Assembly (NCBI RefSeq): GCF_018437275.1
Contig: NZ_JAAMFK010000001.1
Span: forward strand, 186,001 to 250,000
Reading direction: 5' to 3'
Length of the DNA: 64,000 nucleotides
Origin: Fructobacillus broussonetiae
GTDB lineage: Bacteria > Bacillota > Bacilli > Lactobacillales > Lactobacillaceae
Shown one piece after another: positions 51,489-59,843 of this stretch (position 1 is the first letter of the stretch; the number at the start of each line of letters is the position of its first letter). A program made the position numbers and the translations under genes. The notes under the pieces were generated by a model that was not told the DNA's origin, did not search any database, and was given only the letters and a program-made list of their open reading frames with translations.

Positions 51489-52403
51489 CTAACGCTTAGC
51501 CCGTGGGAAGAAGCTATCATATGACGATTGCAGCATTTTTTTAGAAACGTGCGTATAAATTTGTGTCGTTGATAAATTCGAGTGCCCCAGTAGCTCTTGA
51601 ACCGTTCGCATGTCCGCCCCATTGTTTAACAAAGTTGTCGCAAAGGTATGTCGAAGCATGTGGGGATGAATCTTAGCAGTTAAAGAAGTTTTATTCATTA
51701 ACTGGTTTAGGATGTATGAAATCCCGGCGGTGGTTAAAGCCCCGCCCTTTGAATTTAAGAAAACTTCATCAGGCTTTTCACTTTCCTTGTTTTTGGCAAG
51801 GAGTTCAGGACGTTCGTTTTCTAGATAGTCAACCAAAGCCTTCTTGGCATAAGAGCCAAAAGGTACGTAGCGGTCCTTATTTCCTTTTCCATGAATCAAG
51901 ACAAGTTGATTGTTTAAATCAAGTTGCGAAACGGCAAGCCCGGCAATTTCAGAAACACGCGTACCGGTCGCAAACAAAAACTCCAGTAAGGCAGCATCAC
52001 GTCGATAAAGAGGATGATCTTGTTTGTCATAAGCGACTTTAAAAAGTTCCTGAAGCTCGTTTTCGTATAGGAATTCAGGCAAGTGGGCCTCGTGCTTTCG
52101 AAGCGCGACTCCTTCAAAAGGATTGTCTAGCGCCTGCCCTTCTTTAACTAAGTACGCATAGAAGTTTTTTAAAGAAGAGACCTTTCGAGCGATGGTTGTC
52201 CGAGCTAAGGTGGCATCATACAAGGAACCTAAATAGACGCGAACGTCTAATGGTTTAACGGCTTGAAAAGTCGAAAAACCACCATTCTCATTGAGGTAAC
52301 TTACAAATGCCTCAATGTCTTTAATATAGGCTTCGATGGTCAAACGGGAGTACCCACGTTCAGCCAGTAAATATGATCGATATTGTGCCACTTCTTTTAT
52401 CAT
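51489..52403 (-). CDS. xerC: Tyrosine recombinase XerC
   Basis: 304 residues from MIKEVAQYRSYLLAERGYS. Catalytic set: ATGTRVSEIAG (Arg), GKGNKDR (Lys), HMLRHTFAT (His and Arg), LLGHSNLSTTQIY (His and Tyr). It resolves chromosome dimers at dif with its partner. Housekeeping position near topA/dprA favours XerC over a phage integrase. An in-frame ATG nine codons upstream has no ribosome site either; the TATAAT at 52415-52410 ends 6 nt before ATG 52403, so I prefer that start (leaderless). Confidence 0.92.
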   Translation of the reverse strand: MIKEVAQYRSYLLAERGYSRLTIEAYIKDIEAFVSYLNENGGFSTFQAVKPLDVRVYLGSLYDATLARTTIARKVSSLKNFYAYLVKEGQALDNPFEGVALRKHEAHLPEFLYENELQELFKVAYDKQDHPLYRRDAALLEFLFATGTRVSEIAGLAVSQLDLNNQLVLIHGKGNKDRYVPFGSYAKKALVDYLENERPELLAKNKESEKPDEVFLNSKGGALTTAGISYILNQLMNKTSLTAKIHPHMLRHTFATTLLNNGADMRTVQELLGHSNLSTTQIYTHVSKKMLQSSYDSFFPRAKR

Positions 52404-52409
52404 ACTTTT

Positions 52410-52437
52410 ATTATACGATAAGAATTCCATTGTTTAA
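52410..52437 (-). promoter_or_regulatory. Promoter of xerC, apparently leaderless
   Basis: On the - strand TTAAAC, 16-bp spacer, TATAAT (52415-52410), then 6 nt to ATG 52403. The -35 box is weak. Confidence 0.55.
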
Positions 52438-52551
52438 GGCAAATCTTAAGAAGAAGTAAAGACCCTTACGATTCAGCAAAAGCCCTACTATTACAGCAAA
52501 ACGGGCAGTATAGTATAGATAGTTATTAAACAAGTGCTAGGAGGCAACAAC

Positions 52552-52800
52552 ATGAACTTACCAATGAATTCAACAGCAGATTACATGCGTCACAACTTGG
52601 AGTTAAAGCAGGTTAAGATTCAAGCCTTCTTCCTCCGTTTCCGCGACAACATCCTAAACAACCGCGACAAGCGCGTTGCAATGGAAGAAGGTCGTCAATT
52701 CGAACAGCAACACCACCAAGCAGATGACTTGCTTACAAAGCGTGTCATTGCAGAAAACGACCGCTACGCATACGGTTTCCGTTCAGAAAAGCGTCACTAA
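52552..52800 (+). CDS. Small basic protein, unknown
   Basis: 82 residues from MNLPMNSTADYMRHNLELKQVKI; rich in Arg, Lys, Gln and His (DKRVAMEEGRQFEQQHHQADDLL), probably helical. AGGAGG 7 nt before ATG 52552. No known family recognised; could bind nucleic acid. Monocistronic; ended by 52814-52848. Confidence 0.75.
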   Translation: MNLPMNSTADYMRHNLELKQVKIQAFFLRFRDNILNNRDKRVAMEEGRQFEQQHHQADDLLTKRVIAENDRYAYGFRSEKRH

Positions 52801-52813
52801 AATTTAATCGATA

Positions 52814-52848
52814 AGAAAAGCCCTTTGCTTTATGCGAAGGGCTTTTTT
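52814..52848. terminator. Bidirectional terminator
   Basis: AGCCCTTTGC-TTTA-TGCGAAGGGCT with A-run and T6. Confidence 0.8.
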
Positions 52849-52853
52849 ATGTC

Positions 52854-53198
52854 TTATTTAACTTTCGATTGCCGTCCCTTGTTTTGACCAGAAAAAAGCT
52901 CATCATGTGATCCAATCTTTGATGGAATCAAAAGCTTGGGTTGTTCCCTAATGCGATAGAGCAGTAAAACATCATCGACACCACATGGGCGTTGGCCCTT
53001 CATAGGAGTTCGAATATGACATTCGTAGTAGCTTGATAGCTTTCGTTTTAAACGGTGATTGTTGAACTCAACAGGAAGACCCTGCCCCTCACAGAGAATC
53101 TCAATCACCTCTAAAACTTCACCCTTAATCTCACGGTCCAAACGCGTTAAACGTTTGAGCTGGGACTGAAACTTTTTAGTCGGTTTGCACTTATACAT
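52854..53198 (-). CDS. YafQ-type toxin
   Basis: 114 residues from MYKCKPTKKFQSQLKRLTR. The stretch GLPVEFNNHRLKRKLSSYYECHI and DDVLLLYRIREQPKLLI follow the RelE/YafQ fold; residues SHDELF resemble the conserved C-terminal SHSDLF/GTHSDLF. YafQ cleaves mRNA at ribosomes. The start is the ATG at 53198 which overlaps the antitoxin stop by 8 nt, as expected of TA pairs. C-terminal basic tail (KGRQSKVK). Confidence 0.82.
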   Translation of the reverse strand: MYKCKPTKKFQSQLKRLTRLDREIKGEVLEVIEILCEGQGLPVEFNNHRLKRKLSSYYECHIRTPMKGQRPCGVDDVLLLYRIREQPKLLIPSKIGSHDELFSGQNKGRQSKVK

Positions 53199-53769
53199 CG
53201 ATGTCAGCCCAGAAGGCTTCCTTATCAAAAACGGCGTCATCGTGAGGGAGATAACCCCGTTCCTCTAACTGATCACAGGCAATCGCATAGTCGATGGATT
53301 CTTCCGGACTATCAATTGCAATCTGCATTAATTCAAGTGAATCACGGTAAATAAGCGGGTAATCAGCGTCAGAAACAGGGATGATCAGCTCCCCATTCTG
53401 TTTAGATTTTTCAGATTCAAGATAGGCCCTCAAATCGTCCTTCAATTTATCGTGAGTAATCGGAATGGGGCGGCCATCCCCCTCTTTTCGTTCATTTAGC
53501 TTTTTTAGGTAACGGGCTAAGTCCAACCCGTTCCTCCTCGATGGCAAGATGTCCCGCTCCTCCAAAACTTCTGCCGCAATTGACGAATCAAGCGAGCCAT
53601 CTTTTCCATCAATCACGATTTTAATGAGCTCCATGGAGTCGCGGTGAATGTAGGGGTACTCGTTATGGGAACACGGGATGTTTAGGTGTCCGCCCTGCTG
53701 GGCTTTTAAGTCATCTAAATAGGCTTGTAAGTCCTCTTTTAACGTGTTGTGGGTCAGTGCAATTGGCAT
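53191..53769 (-). CDS. Antitoxin with two tandem homologous repeats
   Basis: 192 residues. Residues 7-25 (HNTLKEDLQAYLDDLKAQQ) and 106-124 (HDKLKDDLRAYLESEKSKQ) align; likewise 38-54 (YPYIHRDSMELIKIVID) with 137-153 (YPLIYRDSLELMQIAID), and LEERDILP with LEERGYLP; the offset is 99 residues throughout. So the protein is a tandem duplication, twice the usual antitoxin length. Partner toxin is YafQ-like. AGGAGG upstream of ATG 53769 fixes the start and removes the 36-codon upstream extension. I do not recognise a named family, but the location shows it is an antitoxin. Confidence 0.8.
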   Translation of the reverse strand: MPIALTHNTLKEDLQAYLDDLKAQQGGHLNIPCSHNEYPYIHRDSMELIKIVIDGKDGSLDSSIAAEVLEERDILPSRRNGLDLARYLKKLNERKEGDGRPIPITHDKLKDDLRAYLESEKSKQNGELIIPVSDADYPLIYRDSLELMQIAIDSPEESIDYAIACDQLEERGYLPHDDAVFDKEAFWADIDV

Positions 53770-54005
53770 GGGTAAAAATACCTCCTGTCTTATTCTGCAT
53801 GTGCGAAAAAGCCTGCTGTACCAAGGCCTTTTGTTTTCGACCAAAGCATACAAAATAAACCCGTCTGCATATAGCAAAATCGCCCAAAATGTCTAATATC
53901 AACACTTTGAGCGATTTTATATTTAATATCTAATTTTGTATTGAACCCAGTGTCAGAAAATTACTGAACAAAGAGGGTCCCACTTGTCTAAAAACTTATT
54001 TCTTA
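53770..54005. other. Intergenic region with long inverted repeat
   Basis: About 235 bp. AAAATCGC...GCGATTTT with the inner CAAAATGT / ACACTTTG arms (53874-53920) is a broad imperfect hairpin. It may be the terminator of the UPF0210 gene. No ORF seen. Confidence 0.5.
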
Positions 54006-55349
54006 TTAGTTCTTAAAGGAGTGGATTGGCGCTGGAACGTGTCCCCCACGGTTGATGAAGTCCGCGGATGACTTTTCAACGACAGGCATAACAGGAGCAG
54101 TTCCGAGCAAGCCACCGTAGTCGATCATGTCGCCGACCTTAGCCCCGTTTGTAGGTAAGATACGAACGGCCGTCGTCTTGTTGTTTTGGATACCGATGGC
54201 CGCTTCGTCGGCGATCATCGCAGCGATGGTCGTGGCTGGCGTTTCACCAGGGATGGCAATCATGTCCAAACCAACGGAACAAACAGACGTCATGGCTTCC
54301 AACTTGGCTAATGAAAGCGTACCGGCCTTCACGGCGTCAATCATGCCGGCGTCTTCTGAGACGGGGATGAAGGCACCGGACAAGCCACCAACACCTTGGG
54401 CGGCCATGACACCACCCTTTTTAACGGCGTCGTTTAGCATCATTAAGGCAGCGGTTGTTCCGTGTGTACCGACCTGTTCCAAACCGATGGCTTCAAGCAC
54501 TTCGGCAACGGAGTCACCACGGGCAGGCGTTGGTGCCAAAGACAAATCGACGATACCGAATGGTACGTTTAAGCGTTCAGCGGCGAGTGAACCAACGAGT
54601 TGACCAACACGGGTAATCTTGAATGCGGTCTTCTTGATGGTTTCAGCAACCGTCGTGATGGATTCACCCTTCACCTTATCCAGGGCGCGCTTTACAACAC
54701 CAGGTCCGGACACACCAACGTTGATGACAACGTCAGGTTCCGTGACGCCGTGGAAGGCACCGGCCATGAATGGGTTGTCCTCGACGGCGTTTGCGAAGAT
54801 GACCATTTTGGCGTTGGCAGTGTCTGACAAATCCGTGATCTGCTTGACCGTTTCACCCATGAGCTTAACGGCGTCCAGGTTCATGCCGGCCTTTGATGAT
54901 CCGATGTTAACGGATGACATCACGAGGTCCGTTTCGGTCAAGGCGCGTGGCAGGGACTTAATCAAGGCCAAGTCACCGTGTGAGAAGCCCTTTTGGACCA
55001 ATGCACCGTATCCACCGATGTAGTCGATGCCAACTTCTTTGGCGGCGTCGTCCAAGGCGTGGGCAAGCACCAAGATTTCTTCTTCGTTGGCGGAGCCGGC
55101 AATCATGGAAATTGGCGTGACGGAGATACGCTTGTTGGTGATGGGCACACCATATTCGCGTTCGATTTGTTTTGCAACGGCAACCAAATCTTTGGCGTAA
55201 GTGGTGATTTTTTTGTATACATTTTTAGCAGTTTCTTCTACCGTGCCACCGATGGTGTCGAGAAGAGAGATTCCCATGGTGACGGTACGGATGTCGAAGT
55301 TGTCTTCTTCGACCATCTTGATTGTTTCGAGAATTTGATTTGTTTCCAT
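54006..55349 (-). CDS. UPF0210 (DUF711, PFL-like) family protein
   Basis: 447 residues, starting [32 protein letters not shown]; typical UPF0210 features include [13 protein letters not shown] and [11 protein letters not shown], and the C-terminal [26 protein letters not shown]. It belongs to the DUF711/pyruvate-formate-lyase-like family; function unknown. Preceded by an ACT-domain gene on the same strand with 30 bp spacing, a common pairing (family knowledge). AAGGATAGCC before the ATG. Confidence 0.9.
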   Translation of the reverse strand: METNQILETIKMVEEDNFDIRTVTMGISLLDTIGGTVEETAKNVYKKITTYAKDLVAVAKQIEREYGVPITNKRISVTPISMIAGSANEEEILVLAHALDDAAKEVGIDYIGGYGALVQKGFSHGDLALIKSLPRALTETDLVMSSVNIGSSKAGMNLDAVKLMGETVKQITDLSDTANAKMVIFANAVEDNPFMAGAFHGVTEPDVVINVGVSGPGVVKRALDKVKGESITTVAETIKKTAFKITRVGQLVGSLAAERLNVPFGIVDLSLAPTPARGDSVAEVLEAIGLEQVGTHGTTAALMMLNDAVKKGGVMAAQGVGGLSGAFIPVSEDAGMIDAVKAGTLSLAKLEAMTSVCSVGLDMIAIPGETPATTIAAMIADEAAIGIQNNKTTAVRILPTNGAKVGDMIDYGGLLGTAPVMPVVEKSSADFINRGGHVPAPIHSFKN

Positions 55350-55378
55350 TAGGCTATCCTTTATTGTGCTGGGGTAGC

Positions 55379-55645
55379 TTAAACCCGGGCCATTGAGTCG
55401 AAGAGTTCTTCGCGTTGAACGTGAACAGTCACGCCAAGCTTGTCTCCGGCGGCTTTCAGGGCTTCGTGGACATCGTTAAACTTATCGTCTTTTTCGATGT
55501 TGACGAGCATGGACATGGTGAAGGTGCTGCCCATGATGGTTTGTGAGAGATCCAAAATGTTGGCATTGTTTTCGGAAAGGCACGTGGCAATTCCAGCAAC
55601 GATTCCGGCCTTGTCTTTTCCGACAGCAGTAACAACAGCTTGCAT
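55379..55645 (-). CDS. ACT domain protein (UPF0237)
   Basis: 88 residues, essentially one ACT domain: [38 protein letters not shown], then the second strand set [18 protein letters not shown] domains bind amino acids. It pairs with UPF0210, which it may sense or allosterically control. AGAGGA 8 nt upstream. Confidence 0.9.
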   Translation of the reverse strand: MQAVVTAVGKDKAGIVAGIATCLSENNANILDLSQTIMGSTFTMSMLVNIEKDDKFNDVHEALKAAGDKLGVTVHVQREELFDSMARV

Positions 55646-55669
55646 AAGTATTCCTCTTTTTCTTTCTGT

Positions 55670-55693
55670 AAAAACGGCCCCTTCGGGGCCTTC
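55670..55693 (-). terminator. Terminator of the deoxyribosyltransferase gene
   Basis: GGCCCC-GAA-GGGGCC followed by GTTTTT on the - strand. Confidence 0.85.
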
Positions 55694-55727
55694 AAACGTG
55701 AGGCCAACGGCCCTGCACTACTAAACC

Positions 55728-56171
55728 TTAGATAACTGACCCGTCGTATGGGATTTCTTCCATCTTATCGAGGTCGTAATCACTGACGGCCTCCACCTTG
55801 TGGAGGTAGGCCGTCAAAGACTTCGCTAACATCAGGTTCAACGTCACATCGTCTTCTTTGATGATGACAACAGGAATGTCCTTGGCATAGGCGTATCCCA
55901 CTTCCCAGGCAGTCCCTGAATCAGCGTCGGCACCGTCAAAATCCGAGAGTGCAATCATCACATCGGCATTGTCGATGGCTTCCACATCAGAGGTGTAAGC
56001 GGCAACCTGCCATTCGGGTGAAAACATCTCAAACTCTTCGTGTTGGTGTTGTCGTGGTGAAAAAACATCACCAACTTGGGGATGGTCAGCTAACACCTTC
56101 TCCAAACGAGCAACCTGATCGACCTGTTTTTCAGAGAAAAAAGGTCCTGCGAGATACACATTCTTAGCCAT
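55728..56171 (-). CDS. Nucleoside 2-deoxyribosyltransferase
   Basis: 147 residues. VYLAGPFFSE, SDFDGADADSGTAWEVGYAYA with the nucleophile Glu90, and NLMLAKSLTAYL. It swaps the base between deoxynucleosides, a salvage enzyme typical of lactobacilli. GGAGTTC before the ATG. Monocistronic. Confidence 0.93.
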   Translation of the reverse strand: MAKNVYLAGPFFSEKQVDQVARLEKVLADHPQVGDVFSPRQHQHEEFEMFSPEWQVAAYTSDVEAIDNADVMIALSDFDGADADSGTAWEVGYAYAKDIPVVIIKEDDVTLNLMLAKSLTAYLHKVEAVSDYDLDKMEEIPYDGSVI

Positions 56172-56207
56172 AAGAACTCCTTTTGTTTTGTACTTGTTCT
56201 ATAGTTT

Positions 56208-56237
56208 ATCAAAAAAGACCCCAAACGGGGTCTTTTT
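56208..56237 (-). terminator. Terminator of mvaS
   Basis: AGACCCC-GTTT-GGGGTCT plus T5-T6 on both strands. Confidence 0.85.
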
Positions 56238-56347
56238 CTTCGTTATTTTAAAGTACAAATTGGAATCATTTGCATCGGCTTGCTGGCCAGGAATAACACA
56301 ATTCGAAGGCACTGGTGCTCCCAGCACTTATATTAAAAACAGAACGT
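56238..56347. other. Region between terminator and mvaS
   Basis: Contains a small GTGCTCCCAGCAC hairpin. No ORF; probably the 3' untranslated part of mvaS mRNA. Confidence 0.35.
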
Positions 56348-57541
56348 TTACTTCGCCGTCTTATACAAACGGTAGTGGTCCTTCCAACCGGCAAAGTAGC
56401 ATTGGCCAGCAGCCAACTTCCCTTCAGCAGCCAAAGCCACACCTTCCGTCTCACTATCATCGGATGAATCCAGCTTCTGACTTTCGAACACCTTCTCGTA
56501 TTCGGTCACTGAGAGCTTCATACGAGCGTCCAACATACCTTGGACGTCCTGCTCTGCCAAAACGTCTTCATAGCCCTGAGTGAGCGTAAGAGAGAACAAT
56601 TCGGCTTCGGCACCTGAGCCAAAGGAGAATACACCGACACGGTCGCCAGCCTGATAACCTTTGGCCTCCTTCAAGAGGCTCATGAGTGACAGGTAAACAG
56701 ATCCAGTGTAAAGGTTTCCAACGTAACGGTTGTAAAACTGTGAGGCAGCCAATTGTTCCATGAAGTAGGCCTGTTTTGTTGACGTCACTTCATCAAGGAT
56801 TTGTTCGAGGGCCTTCTTCCCCATCTTCGTGTATGGCAAGTGGAAGGCAAAGCCCTTGAAGTCAGGCAAGTGCAAGCCCGTGTTCTTCTTGTAGGCATTC
56901 CACAAGTCCATGAACATTTCCTTATAGATGTCGGTCGACAAGTGACCGTCGACTAAGGCAATGTCGGAATCGATTGGACGCCAGAAGTCCTTTTCGTCCT
57001 TTGATTCGTAGACGGAGTCATCGTTGATAACAGCGACCTTAGGGTCAGTTGAAATCAACATGGCAACGGCCCCACCACCCTGGGTGACTTCACCGGGTGT
57101 CTTCAAACCGTAGCGCGCAATGTCAGAGGCGATCACCAAGACCTTCTTGTCTGGGTGAAGCGTGACGAAGTCCTTGGCCTGCATCAAGGCAAAGGTTCCC
57201 GCGTAACAGGCCTGCTTCATTTCAATGGCACGGATGCTATCACGCAAGCCGAGCTGGTCTTTTGCAAACATCGCACCGGATTTGGAGTTGTCGACTCCGG
57301 ATTCAGAGGCAAACAAAAGCATCTCGACGGCGGCGCGGTCCGCGTCCGACTTTAAAAGCTTTGACGCCGCGTTGACACCCATGGTGACAACGTCTTCGAA
57401 GTTGGGGATGACCGTCTGCACGGACTGCCCAATGCCAATCGTGAACTTGTCGGGTTCTTCACCGCGGGCATTGGCCAAATCGACCATGTCCAAGGAATAA
57501 CCTGGCGTGTAAAACGAAATTCCTTCAATTCCAACTGCCAT
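56348..57541 (-). CDS. mvaS: Hydroxymethylglutaryl-CoA synthase
   Basis: 397 residues. Catalytic Glu80 in LLFASESGVDNSKSGA, nucleophile Cys112 in KQACYAGTFAL, and the active-site His in AFHLPYTKMGKKA. Condenses acetyl-CoA and acetoacetyl-CoA in the mevalonate pathway, which supplies isoprenoids in lactic acid bacteria. AGGAG 9 nt upstream. Single gene; the other mevalonate genes are not in the window. Confidence 0.96.
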   Translation of the reverse strand: MAVGIEGISFYTPGYSLDMVDLANARGEEPDKFTIGIGQSVQTVIPNFEDVVTMGVNAASKLLKSDADRAAVEMLLFASESGVDNSKSGAMFAKDQLGLRDSIRAIEMKQACYAGTFALMQAKDFVTLHPDKKVLVIASDIARYGLKTPGEVTQGGGAVAMLISTDPKVAVINDDSVYESKDEKDFWRPIDSDIALVDGHLSTDIYKEMFMDLWNAYKKNTGLHLPDFKGFAFHLPYTKMGKKALEQILDEVTSTKQAYFMEQLAASQFYNRYVGNLYTGSVYLSLMSLLKEAKGYQAGDRVGVFSFGSGAEAELFSLTLTQGYEDVLAEQDVQGMLDARMKLSVTEYEKVFESQKLDSSDDSETEGVALAAEGKLAAGQCYFAGWKDHYRLYKTAK

Positions 57542-57560
57542 ATAACACTCCTTTTTTAAG

Positions 57561-57584
57561 CAAAAAAGCGCTTTTCAGCGCTTT
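57561..57584 (-). terminator. Terminator of the second abcF gene
   Basis: AGCGCT-GAAA-AGCGCT followed by six Ts on the - strand. Confidence 0.85.
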
Positions 57585-57594
57585 GGTTGAAACA

Positions 57595-59220
57595 TTAATC
57601 GTACAAAGCCTTGACCTTGGCTTGGATGGATTCTGATGAGATGAATTCATCGTAGGTCGTATCCAAACGGTCAACCACACCCTTGTTTGAAACTTCAACA
57701 ATGTGGTTTGCGGTCGTTTCCAAGAACTCGTGATCGTGAGAAGTCATGATAACAGAACCCTTGAAGTCCGCAACGGCATCGTTCATTGATTGGATGGACT
57801 CCAAATCCAAGTGGTTGGTTGGGTCATCCAAGAGCAAGACGTTTGCCTTCAGCAACATCATCTTGGCCAAAACGATACGAACCTTTTCTCCTCCAGAGAG
57901 GACCTTGATTTGCTTCAAGGCGTCGTCACCCTTGAAGAGCATTTGACCAAGCATACCACGGAGTGATGTGTTGTCCTTTTGTTCTTCTTCGGCGTATTCA
58001 CGCAACCAGTCCAAGATAACGTCTTCTTGGTTGTCAAAGTTGTCGTTCAAATCCTTTGCCAAGTATGACTGTGAAGTCGTCACACCCCAGGTAACCGTTC
58101 CTTCGTCCGGTTCCATGGTACCAGCCAAGATTTGCATCAAGTTCGTGGTTGCCAAATCTGAACGAGACAGGATGGCGATCTTGTCACCAGGACGACCAGT
58201 GAAGGTAATGTTGTCCAAGACCTTTTCGCCATCGATGGTCTTTGAAATGCCTTCAACCTTCACCATGTCGTTTCCGAGTTCACGGTTCATAGGGAAAGAG
58301 ATGTAAGGATACTTACGTGATGAAGGCTTGATATCATCCAAAGTAATCTTGTCCAACTGCTTTTTACGAGCAGTGGCCTGCTTGGACTTGGAAGCGTTGG
58401 CTGAGAATCGCGCAACGAATTCTTGAAGCTGCTTGATTTGTTCTTCCTTCTTTGCGTTTTGCTGAGAAGCCAAACGTTGGGCCAATTCAGCTGATTCACG
58501 CCAGAAGTCGTAGTTACCAACGAACGGCGTGATCTTACCGTAGTCAACATCCAAAATGTTTGTCGAAACAACGTTCAAGAAGTGACGGTCGTGGGATACG
58601 ACGATGACAAGGTTTTCGAAATCGGCCAAGAAGTCTTCCAACCAAGCAATGGTTTGCACGTCAAGACCGTTGGTTGGTTCGTCTAGAACCAAGATGTCGG
58701 GGTTACCGAACAAGGCTTGGGCCAAGAGGACCTTCACCTTGTCGTTTTCGGTGACTTCACCCATCAACGTGTATTGCATACCTTCGTCGATGCCAAGCTT
58801 TGTGAGCAACTGCGCCGCTTCGGCTTCGGCGTTCCAACCGTCGAGTTCTTCGAATTCGGCAGACAAGTCACCAACGCGAACACCGTCTTCGTCTGAGAAG
58901 TCAGGCTTAGCGTAGATGGCATCCATTTCAGTCTTCACTTCATACAAACGCTTGTGACCTTGAACAACCGTGTCCATGACCGTTGAGTCGTCGTACTTAA
59001 AGTGATCCTGTTCCAATGAAGACATCCGCTCACCCGTGGTGATGTTGATCTGTCCTTCAGTTGGTTCGAGTTGTCCTTGGAGCAACTTCAAGAAAGTTGA
59101 CTTACCTGCTCCGTTGGCTCCGATGATTCCATACGTGTGGCCGGGAACCAATTTTAAGTTAACGTCCTGGTAGAGCTTCTTACCAGAGAATGAAAAGCTC
59201 ATATCTGAAACTGTAATCAA
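57595..59220 (-). CDS. ABC-F ATPase, YbiT/YkpA-like, with one degenerate site
   Basis: 541 residues. First NBD: GANGAGKST is a good Walker A, but the signature region reads MGEVTENDKVKVLLAQAL instead of LSGGQ; Walker B LVLDEPTNGLD. Second NBD: Walker A is absent (SRSDLATTNLM), but LSGGEKVRI and LLLDDPTNHLD are present. Therefore only the composite site of NBD1 Walker A plus NBD2 signature can be fully active. YbiT-type proteins commonly look like this (family knowledge). It likely acts on the ribosome. TTG start with GGAGGAG upstream. Confidence 0.92.
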   Translation of the reverse strand: MITVSDMSFSFSGKKLYQDVNLKLVPGHTYGIIGANGAGKSTFLKLLQGQLEPTEGQINITTGERMSSLEQDHFKYDDSTVMDTVVQGHKRLYEVKTEMDAIYAKPDFSDEDGVRVGDLSAEFEELDGWNAEAEAAQLLTKLGIDEGMQYTLMGEVTENDKVKVLLAQALFGNPDILVLDEPTNGLDVQTIAWLEDFLADFENLVIVVSHDRHFLNVVSTNILDVDYGKITPFVGNYDFWRESAELAQRLASQQNAKKEEQIKQLQEFVARFSANASKSKQATARKKQLDKITLDDIKPSSRKYPYISFPMNRELGNDMVKVEGISKTIDGEKVLDNITFTGRPGDKIAILSRSDLATTNLMQILAGTMEPDEGTVTWGVTTSQSYLAKDLNDNFDNQEDVILDWLREYAEEEQKDNTSLRGMLGQMLFKGDDALKQIKVLSGGEKVRIVLAKMMLLKANVLLLDDPTNHLDLESIQSMNDAVADFKGSVIMTSHDHEFLETTANHIVEVSNKGVVDRLDTTYDEFISSESIQAKVKALYD

Positions 59221-59278
59221 AGTGTTTCTCCTCCGAATTTCATTAAAATGCGAGAATTACCTTATAACAGTCTAACAG

Positions 59279-59305
59279 AAAAACGCCCGTAAATGGGCGC
59301 TTTTA
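59279..59305 (-). terminator. Terminator of the 130-aa membrane protein gene
   Basis: GCGCCC-ATTTAC-GGGCGT followed by five Ts on the - strand. Confidence 0.8.
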
Positions 59306-59318
59306 GTGAAATCAATTG

Positions 59319-59711
59319 TTAGACATCCTGGTAGCCACCGTCCACTGGCAATTCGTCCAGTGAGGGCTCCAAGGGTTCGGCATTCAAGTAAGTAAACATA
59401 GCTAAGACGAGGTACAAGAGCGCCAAGTAGTAACCATACGTGTCGTTAACAAAGCCAAAGAGTGCCGTTCCCAAAAGACCGAAGGTCAATGGCTGTGCCA
59501 ATAGAACGGGTAACTTCCAACCTTGGTGCTTAACTGCTGCACCAAAGGCCAAGGCGAAGAGGCCGTTGATCAAAAAGTAGAGAGCGATGACCTTGGTCAA
59601 CGTGCTCAGGTTCAACCAGGAGGCAATCATAGGCAAGATGACAGTCACGAGGACAATCATCGCTGACCAAAAGTAAACTGGTCTTTTTACCCATTCTTTG
59701 AATCGGTTCAT
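59319..59711 (-). CDS. Four-helix membrane protein, unknown
   Basis: 130 residues from MNRFKEWVKRPVYFWS. Hydrophobic helices at about 13-33, 38-60, 70-90 and 92-112. Acidic tail EPLEPSLDELPVDGGYQDV. AGGAGA 7 nt before ATG 59711 fixes the start; the 25-codon upstream extension is not used. Family not recognised. Confidence 0.75.
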   Translation of the reverse strand: MNRFKEWVKRPVYFWSAMIVLVTVILPMIASWLNLSTLTKVIALYFLINGLFALAFGAAVKHQGWKLPVLLAQPLTFGLLGTALFGFVNDTYGYYLALLYLVLAMFTYLNAEPLEPSLDELPVDGGYQDV

Positions 59712-59777
59712 GGTCGTATCTCCTAAAAATAATCTATTCACATTATAGTTGTTTTTAAAAATACTGGCAAGCAATTT

Positions 59778-59793
59778 GGCGCTCATGAGCGCC
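59778..59793. terminator. Perfect 16-bp palindrome GGCGCTCATGAGCGCC
   Basis: Short hairpin without a proper T-run, 50 bp from the rsmE stop. May end rsmE transcripts or bind a protein. Confidence 0.4.
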
Positions 59794-59843
59794 CTCTTTG
59801 CATTAGGCTTAGGATGTCTTTTTCAGTCCAAGTCGCACCATTC

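Noticed and set aside
51489-52403. Tyrosine recombinase as a phage/ICE integrase
   Set aside because: Length, motif spacing and housekeeping neighbours fit XerC; no attachment site or mobile genes nearby.
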